Origin: Valencia hispanica | Taxonomy: Eukaryota; Chordata; Actinopteri; Cyprinodontiformes; Valenciidae | Assembly: GCA_963556495.2 (NCBI GenBank) | Contig: OY747704.1 | Span: 5,878,501-5,942,500, forward strand | Direction of reading: 5' to 3' | DNA: 64,000 nt | Shown here: one piece after another, positions 56,340 to 64,000 of the stretch | How the letters are laid out: the number at the start of each line of letters is the position of its first letter | Position numbering within the stretch: the stretch's first letter is position 1 | Translations under genes and position numbers: made by a program | The notes under the pieces: model-generated | Told to the model about the DNA's origin: nothing | The model's database searches: none | The model's input: the letters and a program-made list of their open reading frames with translations, nothing else

Positions 56340-57356
56340 CTTTCTTTGACAACATGGGAAAAGATCAAGAAAAGAATCGTGGACCTCCACAAGTGTGGCT
56401 CATCCTTAGGTGCAATTTCCAGATGCCTGAAGGTCCCATGTTCATCCAATAAGAAAATAATACGCAAGTATAAAAAACATGGGAATGCCCAACCGTCTCT
56501 GGAAGGAGACGGACTCTGAGCCCCAGAGAGGAACTTTTTTTTTGTGCAAAATGTGCGAATCAATCCCAGACCAACAGCAAAAGACCTTGTGAAAATAATG
56601 GCTGAAACTTGTTAGGCAATGTCTGTATCCCCTGTAAAACGAGTCCTGTATCACCATGAACTGAAAGGTTACTCTGGAAGGAGAAAGACATTACTTCAAG
56701 ACCACCATAAAAACATGTCCTGTAATCTGATGAAACTAAAACTGTTCGGCCATGACAAATGGTATATTTGGTGGGAAAAGACAGGAGCTTTGAAACCTCA
56801 GAACACCATCCCAACTGTGAAGCATGAGGGTGGCAGGATCATGCTGTGGGGCTGTTTTGGTGCAGAAGGGACCAGTGCACTTCACAAATAGATAGCATCA
56901 TGAGAAAATAAAATGATGTGGACATACTGAAGCATCATCTGAAGACATCAGCCAGGAAGTTGAAGCTTGAGCCCCATTGGGTTTTCCAAATGGACAATAG
57001 AGAATTTGTGGGCGGGACCTGAAAAGGCGAGAGTGAGCAAGAAGGCCTACAAACCTGACCCAGTTCTAACAGTTCTGTCAAGAGGAGTGGGCCAAGATTC
57101 CAGCAAACTATTGTAGAAAGCTGGTGGAAGAAGTGCAACAGTTTCCGAACAATTCTACCAAATATAAAAGAAGTGTATGTATACTTCTGACTTTGATGAA
57201 AGTGATATAAGAATACATAATTCATAAAAAAAAATATTGATACTGTATTTTTTGATCTAAAACAAAAACTTTATTCTGATTTAAAGTTTTACAGTAAATA
57301 AGAAAATTCTTCTTTTTTTTCTGAAGTGTATGTTAATGTCTGGTTTCAACTGTACC
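56340..57356 (+). pseudogene. Tc1-like transposon remnant with decayed transposase
   Basis: The + strand begins TTTGACAACATGGGAAAAGA and in shifting frames shows a helix-turn-helix region (RIVDLHKCG, then ISRCLKVPCSS), [20 protein letters not shown], a damaged SDETK-type block, [28 protein letters not shown] and EEWAKIPANYCRKLVEE. This is the full order of a Tc1 transposase of about 340 codons, with many frameshifts. The 3' side runs to GGTTTCAACTGTA (to 57356), which resembles a Tc1 terminal repeat. The matching left end was not found. Confidence 0.8.
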
Positions 57357-57600
57357 TAGATAAGGAGTACATGACAAAATAACAGCCTCATGGTTCTCAG
57401 CAAAGCATGACACATCTTGTTGCCCAGATGGCTTGTTTTCTTTCAGTGGGTAAGCAGGTAAGCAGTGGGTACAGACTAGGCTTTCCATGTGATGTGAAAG
57501 AAAGCATGACTCATCAGACCAGACCTTCTGTATCCTGGTCTGATGTTCCTCTATGGTAACATTCCTTTTCCTGTTTCTATCCTTACATGCTCTCACGTGT
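57340..57600 (-). pseudogene. Possible Tc1-like transposase fragment
   Basis: The minus strand reads NVTIEEHQTRIQKVWSDESC followed by FLSHHMESLVCTH and later a SCTPYLGTV stretch. WSDES resembles the first catalytic block of a Tc1-type transposase of a different family from that at 56340. Only this block is convincing, so the call is weak. Confidence 0.35.
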
Positions 57601-58164
57601 CACTGCCAAATACTTTTTAGCCAGAATGGGTCCAGAGGAAGAAAAAAACATTGTGGGCTGTTTGTGAGTGGAAGCTTTTAAGTGTCCCATTTGTTGTGAA
57701 GTCAGTGTGATGTGCTCATTCTGAGATGTATTTGTCAATCCAGTGTGTGTTGTCAGGCAGTGTAAAAGTGTTGTACTGGAAACTGTCTTCCTAGAAAAAC
57801 AGACACACTCCTGCAGCCACACATAGATATAGTGTGCCCACAAAATTAGGTTTAAAAAGGCATGCACGCACACACACACACAAAGTGAGACAGAAATCCA
57901 CTGCAATGCAGGATAGAGGTTTTCCCTCTACTGTGTGGGAGACACACCAATCACAGAGCAGGGGACGGACTGGCGAGCCCTCGTTTTATTGTTCATCTAG
58001 CTTCTCTAGCTATCTCTTCCAAATGATTGATCTCTTAGTCTGTCTTCAACTCTTTCCATCTTCTCCTTTTTTCGATTTCCCCTTCTCTCCCTCATCTCCT
58101 TCATATTTTATTTCCCTCTGCTTGTTGAAAAAGGAAATACATAACTCCTACTGTTAGTTCAGTT
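57601..58164. other. Intronic sequence, nothing certain
   Basis: Part may belong to the transposon remnant to the left. A CA-rich run is near 57870-57885 and a pyrimidine-rich stretch is at 58000-58110. No gene seen. Confidence 0.4.
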
Positions 58165-58570
58165 CAGGTCACTGTGTTTATACGGTACTAAATCACAACA
58201 AATGTCGCCTCAACACAAACATGACTAGTGATATAGAATCAAAATGGGTCAAAATTCACTTCAAATCAATTCAATTCACTGCAATAAAATTCAATCATAG
58301 TGTTGTAGTTTGATGTGACAATACTCAGTCGTATTCTATCCATACTGAAATACAGTCCAATTGATTTCAGTTGTTCATAAAACTCCAGTGGGTGAAAAGT
58401 TACCTATCTAAGAAAACGCAGCCAGTCACACAGTCAGTGATGTTGCAGCAACCCCTGCTCCTCAGCAACCATGTGTGGCAGTGGAAAGGAATAACTCTCT
58501 TTTACCAGAAAAAAACCCCACCAGCAGAACCAGGTTCAGTCATTAACGACTGGAGCTTGGATGAGCCGAA
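58165..58570. repeat. Teleost dispersed repeat (LINE 3' region type)
   Basis: Words such as GGTACTAAATCACAACAAAT, GATGTTGCAGCAACCCCTGC, CCAGCAGAACCAGGTTCAG belong to a repeat found in many fish genomes, to my knowledge the 3' region of an L2-like LINE. No coding part remains. Confidence 0.5.
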
Positions 58571-59073
58571 TTAGAAAAATATTCCTCAGTTATAACAAAT
58601 TAGAAATAAGAAATAAACACTGCCAAAACAGTAAAATAATTATAACACATCACCATGAAGGTATGACTCAGTAATATGTTTATGTATAGACAAAAGGTCG
58701 CGTTAGACATTTGTGTTGTCCGCCATTTTGACCGACAGGGTAAAGAAAATCCAGTCATAATCTATTTTTACCCCTCAGTTTTTAAAGTTATATTCAATAC
58801 TATTTCTTTTAATGCATTTTAAATAATAATCAATCCCAATAAACTGAACAGAGAACTACTAATAAAAAATGAAATGATACGATTGCACTTAAAATACAAA
58901 CATTTCCCCTGCTGTGGCCTGCTCGCACAGTCTCACAAGTATTTCCTGCTTTATATGGAACTGAAATGCTCACCCCTTTGTGCGTAATCAAATAGTGGGA
59001 TTGCTATAGAGGTTATTGTCATGAGGTTTTGGATATTTGGCTCAGACAGGTGACGTCTCATGGGAATTTAGAT
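58571..59073. other. hAT-related repeat piece and unique sequence
   Basis: About 58740-58860 matches 39440-39560 (GTCATAATCTATTTTTACCC and ACTGAACAGAGAA), so it is a decayed copy of the same hAT-related family. The remainder is unrecognised. Confidence 0.5.
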
Positions 59074-60300
59074 TAGGGTGACCATATTTTGATTTCCAAA
59101 AAAGAGGATACTTAGTCTAGTCCTGAAAGCGACAGCTACAAGACTTTTGATTTTAACTAGGGCTGTCAAACATTTAACATTTTGAAATCTAATTAATCAC
59201 AGGGTAGCTGGGAATTAGTCATGAATAATCATTATTAATTAACATTCCTAAATATGACTGAAAAATAAAAAAAATTGGTGTATATAAATTACAAAACCTG
59301 ATGCCGTTGCTCTTTTAAAAAAAGGAACTACAGGAGAGATCCATTTACTTTTGTTTTGAACTACACTATCACATTTACAAGTGGCCCTTTTAATCTATTT
59401 ATCTTTTAGCCAGTTGCCAAGGAAAACTAACTGGGTAACATTTTCTGAATGTAAAGCTGACCATTCCTTAATATATGACAACCCTGAGCATCCTTTTCGT
59501 GGAACTATACTACAACACCAGAGTGTTTTCAGTTAGAGGCTTCTTCAGTGTCGCTGCAACACAGACTGCTACAGGAGATCTTTCCTGCACACAGCCATCA
59601 GGATCTACTACAACTCCTTGAAGAATTAAATAGTTTGGGCTTCAACAACACTTAATTTCCCTCTGTGATCTATAAAGTATTTTTGAATTGAGTTGTATTC
59701 TTATGAGCAATAGAGAGATTTTTTGTTTATCAACATGCATGCAAATGGTGTAGCACCAAACCTTTACATAACTCCAGTTCTCATTGTTTTGTGGTTATCT
59801 TGCAGCTGCAGTGTTGGTTAGCTATGTTAGATTGTTTATTAGCCAAAACTTACAGGATGAGAAGTGATCCCTGCCAATTGTTGCATTTTTAATCATCTAC
59901 TCGTTCCAATCACTTCTTCTGATTGCTTACCTCTTTCTGCATACTACCTGCACAGTAGAGCAGTGAATGACTTAGACCGATGATCCCTCTATCTGGCCTG
60001 CAACTGAGAAGAGACGTTCACATGAAACCGTGGATGCAGTTCAGGTCTGCCATGCTGTTTACGTGAGGAGCACTGGGCATGGGCTGAATTGTAGGTTCAA
60101 CAGGGCGGGTCATCCTGTGCATGCTTTAAAAAATGAATCGTGTTAATTTTACTAATTTATCAACCTGCGTTAAAACATAAAGTTGAAAATGTCGGCTGTA
60201 CCAAGTGGTCAGAGGTGTGAATACCAATCTGTCAAAATGACTAACGACTAACGACCTTCAGATTTTTCCGTCACCTTTTTAAAAAACCGGTCAAATACTG
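59074..60300. mobile_element. Decayed DNA repeats interrupted by a LINE
   Basis: TAGGGTGACCATATTTTGAT (59074) is the left-end word of the MITE at 53498 without its partner. CTAGGGCTGTCAAACATTTA (59158) is a common teleost repeat start. The LINE copy at 59477-59700 lies within. The right limit is uncertain. Confidence 0.4.
59477..59705 (+). pseudogene. Jockey/Rex-like LINE 3' end, second copy
   Basis: GACAACCCTGAGCATCC onward matches 31011-31025 joined to 36944-37150 on the two sides of retrovirus copy B. It keeps GTTTTCAGTTAGAGGCTTCT, AATTTCCCTCTGTGATCTAT and the TTTTTGAATTGAGTTG tail. It carries no retroviral insertion and so shows the empty target site. Confidence 0.85.
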
Positions 60301-61368
60301 AAGATATTCGGTTAATACGACCCTTGGTACAGACACTTGCAGTTAAAGCTGGAGCAATGTGATTTATTCATACGTTACATGTTCATGCAGTCTGCTTTTT
60401 CTCCATCTAGTTTCACTGTGTTGTTGATTGGTTTTGTTTCCTCACATCACAAATGTCTCAACTAATAAATTGTGCTGCTGTTCTTATCTTCTAAGACTTC
60501 TTGGTTTTAAGATCAGTAGATATCAGACTGAGAGACACACAGTTCTAAAAGGCGACACCAAAATAAAGCAGAGCAGAATCCCAGCTATCACTGGTCTGCA
60601 ACTTCGGAACATTGAGGTTTGTTACTCAGCAAAAGCGATGAAGAAGAAAGAATGGTGGACTGAACCAAAGCTTTATTTCAGCTTTTTTCAACAGCATCAG
60701 TGCACAACATTCATTCTAGACTGAAACAAAAGACTCACCTGAAATGACGTCAAGCCAAATGTAAACATCACTGGCACAGAGAAAAAGCATATAAAGTCCA
60801 AATCCAGCTGCCTGTAGCATCCAGTCCAAAATGCTAAACATTTATAGCAGCAGACATGTGACTAAATAAGGCACAGTGTTAAGGAAAGCCCCACCACTTG
60901 TGCAACTGTTGAGCATTCAAGTAACACTCCTACACTATATTGTCTTTATATATCAAAGTTCTATTCTGGCTACTATTTGGAATTCTAAAACAGAGTGATA
61001 AATTATTGTCACATAATTTAACATTGTTTTTTTACTGTTGGAGAAAATAAAAATATTTATGCATCATAGTTAGCTTTTCTTGATTGAAAGAAACATAAAA
61101 AAATACTTCATAACCAAGGTGACCTGTTTTCTTTTATGAAATATAATCATCACTTGAAAAATGCATTAACTTTGTCTGATTTTAAAATCTGTTGATGATC
61201 TTAAACATTTAAGTTTGACAAAAAAGTGGGCTAAGTTTTCACAAGATGGAGCCACTAAAACATGACAGAAGTTAAATTTGTGATTCTACATGGTCATGTC
61301 AGGTTGCAGCAAGTAATCCCACAAGTCAGTGTTTACTAAACGAAGAGAAAAAAACATCCACTTCCATG
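60301..61368. other. Intronic sequence, nothing recognised
   Basis: AT-rich. A 98-codon open frame (60428-60724) has no family resemblance or exon-like borders and is probably chance. Confidence 0.4.
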
Positions 61369-61724
61369 TACAGTGAGTAACATAAGTATTGGAACACTCT
61401 GGAATTTTGCAAGTTCTCCCACTTAGAAATCATGGAGGGTTCTGAAATTTACATTGTAGGTGCATTTCCACTGTGAGAGACAGCATTTTTTTTAAATCAG
61501 GAAATCACATTGTCTGATTTTTAAAGAATTTATTTGTATTTTATTGTTGTTCATAGGTATTTGAACACCTGGCAATCAGGAAGAATTCTGGCTCTCAAAG
61601 ACCTGTTACTCTGCCTTTAAAAAGTCCTCCTCTACTTTACTTATTAATCTAAATTAGTAGCACATGTTTGAGCTCGTTAAAGACACCTGTACACCCCACA
61701 GTCAGTCAGACTCCAACTACTACC

Positions 61725-62569
61725 ATGGGCAAGACCAAAGAGCTGTCAAAAGACACCAGAGACAGAATTGTAGACCTCCACAAGACTGGAAAGAGCTACG
61801 GGGCAATTACCAGGCAGCTTGGTGAAAACAGATCAACTGTTGGAGCAATTGTTAGAAAATGGGAGAGGCTAAAGATGACTGTCCGTCTCCCTCGGACTGA
61901 GGCTCCATGCAAGATCTCACCTGGTGGAGTATCACTGATGATAAGAAAGGTGAAGAATCAGCCCAGAACTACACGGGAGGAGCTGGTCAATGACATGAAG
62001 AGAGCTGGGACCACAGTTTCAAAGGTTACTGTTGGTAGAACACTACGCCGTCATGGTTTAGCATCATGCATTGCGCAGAAGGTTCCCCTGCTCAAGTCAT
62101 CACAAGTCCAGGCCCGTCTGTCAGTCAATGACCATCTGGAGGATCCAGAGTAGGCATGGGAGAAAGTCATGTGGTCAGATGAGACCAAAATCAAACTTTT
62201 TGGTCTAAACTTCACTTGCCGTGTTTGGAGGGAAAGGAAGAATGAGTTGGATCCCAACAACACCATCCCTACTGTGCAGCATGGGGGTGGAAATATCATG
62301 CTTTGGGGATGCTTTTCTGTAAAGGGGACAGGACGACCACACTGTATTAAGGAGAGGATGAATGGGGCCATATATTGTAAGATTTTGAGCAACCAGACCT
62401 AAATCCAGTAGAAAATCTTTGGAGGGATCGGAAACTCTGTGTTGCTCAGAAGCTCTGTGTGGAGGAATGGGCCAAAATCCCTGTTGCAGTGTGTGCAAAC
62501 CTCGTCAAGAACTACAGGAAACATTTGACCTCTGTAATTGCAAACAAAGGCATCTGTACCAAATATTAA
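61725..62569 (+). pseudogene. Tc1-like transposase, disrupted
   Basis: The start [20 protein letters not shown] (ATG at 61725) and paired helix-turn-helix ([20 protein letters not shown], then [15 protein letters not shown]) are followed by a TAG stop at 62151-62153. The same frame resumes with [15 protein letters not shown], containing the first catalytic Asp, and [12 protein letters not shown]. Near 62388 a deletion removes the block with the second catalytic Asp and shifts the frame. The last part ([12 protein letters not shown] with the third acidic residue, then [20 protein letters not shown]) is in the next frame and ends with TAA at 62567-62569. Dead enzyme; the full family length is about 340 codons. 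Confidence 0.9.
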
Positions 62570-62773
62570 CACTGATTTTCAATCAATCAATTCAAATACT
62601 TACGTGCAGCAATGTAATAAAAATAAATTCTTTAAAAATCCGACAATGTGATTTCCTGAATTTAAAAAAACAGTGCTGTCTCTCACCGTGGAAATGCGCC
62701 TACAATGTGAATTTCAGACCCCTCCATAATTTCTAAGTGGGAGAACTTGGAAAAATCGTAGGGTATTCAAATA

Positions 62774-63996
62774 CACTGCTCAAAAAAATAAAGGGAACAC
62801 TTAAACAACACAATGCAAGTCCAAGTCAATCACACTTCTGGGAAATCAAACTGTCCTCTTAGGAAGCAACACTGGTTGACAATCAGTTTCACATGCTGTT
62901 TTGCAAATGGAATAGACAACAGGTGGAAATGATAGGCAATTAGTAAGACACCCCAAATAAAGGAGTGGTCCTGCAGGTGGTGACCACAGACCCCTTCTCA
63001 GTTCCTATGCTTTCTGTCTGATGTTTTGGTCACTTTTGAATACTGGCGGTGCTTTCACTCTAGTGGTAGCATGAAACGGAGTCTACAACCCACACAAGTG
63101 GCTCAGGTAGTGCAGCTCATCCAGAATGACCCATCAATGCGAGCTGTGGCAAGAAGGTTTGCTGTGTCTGTTAGCTTAGTGTCCAGAACAGGAAGGCACT
63201 ACCAGGAGACAGGCCAGTACATCATGAGACGTGGAGGAGGCCGTAGGAGGGCAACAACCCAGCACCAGGACCGCTACCTACGCCTTTGTGCAAGGGATTT
63301 GGCATTTCTTTGGGGGGCTGCACAGCCCTCCATATGCTCGCCAGAGGTAGCCTGACTGCCATTAGGTACTGAGATGAGATCCTCAGACGCCTTGTGAGAC
63401 CATATGCTGGTGCGGTTGGCCCTGGGTTCCTCCTAATGCAAGACAATGCTAGACCTCATGTGGCTGGAGTGTATCAGCAGTTCCTGCAAGAGAAAGGCAT
63501 TGATGCTATGGACTGGCCCGCCCGTTTCCCAGACCTGAATCCAGTTGAGCACACCTGGGACATCATGTCTTGCTCCATCCACCAATGCCACATTGCACCA
63601 CAGACTGTCCAGGAGTTGGGGGATGCTTTAGTTCAGGTCTGGGAGGAGATCCCTCAGGAGACCATCCACCACCGCATCAGGAGCATGCCCAGACGTTGTA
63701 GAGAGGTCATACAGGCACGTGGAGGCCACACACACTACTGAACCTCATTTTGACTTGTTTTAAGGATATTATATCAAAGTTGGGTCAGCCTGTAGTGCGT
63801 TTTCCACTTTAATTTTGAGTGTGACTCCGAATCCAGACCTCCATGGGTTGATAAATTGATTTTCATTGATAATTTTTGTGTGATTTTGTTGTCAGCACAG
63901 TCAACTATGTAAAGAACAAAGTATTTAATGAGAATATTTCATTAAATCAAATCTAGAATGTGTTATTTTAGTGTTCCCTTTATCTTTTGAGCAGTG
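62774..63996 (+). mobile_element. Second Tc1-like transposon, internally deleted, complete ends
   Basis: The left end CACTGCTCAAAAAAATAAAG and the right end CTTTTGAGCAGTG form ~28-bp inverted repeats. TA is present on both sides (62772-62773 and 63997-63998), the Tc1/mariner target duplication. The length of 1223 bp is shorter than an intact element because the middle of the transposase is deleted. It lies inside the right terminal repeat of the element starting at 61371. Confidence 0.9.
63071..63741 (+). pseudogene. Tc1-like (TCB-type) transposase with central deletion
   Basis: The start MKRSLQPTQVAQVVQLIQND (ATG 63071) and N-terminal DNA-binding part (VARRFAVSVSLVSRTGRHYQ) run to HQDRYLRLCARDLAF. 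Then a deletion at about 63300 removes the first catalytic Asp region and shifts the frame; the stretch 63345-63393 has a stop. The last part (63394-63741) retains LLMQDNARPHVAGV with the second catalytic Asp, PDLNPVEHTWDIM with the third acidic residue, and the end EVIQARGGHTHY with TGA at 63739-63741. Non-functional but well preserved, so a recent deletion derivative. Confidence 0.9.
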
Positions 63997-64000
63997 TACT

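Larger units (their letters stand above)
61371..64000 (+). mobile_element. Tc1-like transposon with ~200-bp inverted repeats, interrupted by a second Tc1-like element
   Basis: The left terminal repeat starts CAGTGAGTAACATAAGTATT after TA (61369-61370). Its inverted counterpart is at about 62570-62773, sharing CAAGTTCTCCCACTTAGAAA and GAATTTATTTGTATT-like words over about 200 bp. The right repeat stops at ...CAAATA (62773), where the second element begins; the two bases after that element (CT, 63999-64000) are what the repeat needs to continue. The transposase inside is broken. Confidence 0.85.

Noticed and set aside
60428..60724. 98-codon open frame
   Set aside because: No recognisable domain, no exon-like borders, AT-rich surroundings; probably chance.

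Overview
The window is eukaryotic and almost certainly from a ray-finned (teleost) fish. It has no operons, has short exons with canonical GT/AG introns, and carries a dense teleost-type repeat load: L2-like, L1/Tx1-like, jockey/Rex-like and RTE-like LINEs, a DIRS1-like element, hAT, Harbinger-like and Tc1 transposons, a sushi-like LTR element and gamma/epsilon-like endogenous retroviruses.

The only host gene I can support is part of a voltage-gated calcium channel alpha-1 subunit on the + strand, best matched to cacna1b (Cav2.2, N-type). Four consecutive exons are visible (8882-8973, 9722-9874, 10305-10492, 22026-22129; 92, 153, 188 and 104 nt). They run from the S4 voltage sensor of repeat I through S5, the pore loop and S6. 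The phases join perfectly. The next exon is not in the window, so the following intron exceeds 41.8 kb.

Layout. 1-1.6 kb: antisense L2-type LINE. 2.4-3.1 kb: Tc1 remnant. 4.37-5.84 kb: 5'-truncated L1-type LINE with a 16-bp target duplication. 8.9-10.5 kb: exons. 11.1-12.9 kb: LINE remnants. 13.7-16.5 kb: a complete young non-autonomous LTR retroelement with 333-bp LTRs, a 5-bp target duplication, an 11-nt self-priming signature and a repeat-built reading frame. 19.3-20.5 kb: hAT element containing LINE sequence. 22.0-22.1 kb: exon, with an L1 fragment inserted just after its splice donor. 23.1-29.0 kb and 31.0-36.9 kb: two independently inserted antisense defective retroviruses of one subfamily. 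The second sits inside a LINE, inside a hAT-like element, inside a Harbinger-like element (29.88-38.01 kb). 39.4-43.4 kb: hAT, DIRS, L2 and RTE-like remnants. 43.6-51.3 kb: an L2 element split by a full-length 6.4-kb L1-type LINE. 53.5-54.2 kb: complete hAT MITE. 54.9-60.3 kb: old LINE, Tc1 and DNA-repeat remnants. 61.4-64.0 kb: a Tc1 element whose right terminal repeat is interrupted by a second Tc1-like element ending four bases before the window edge.

Nothing here acts as a pathway. The window shows intronic sequence of an ion-channel gene serving as a target for many mobile elements. Most are defective copies that would have needed enzymes supplied in trans. The most distinctive is the self-priming, pol-less LTR element at 13.7-16.5 kb.
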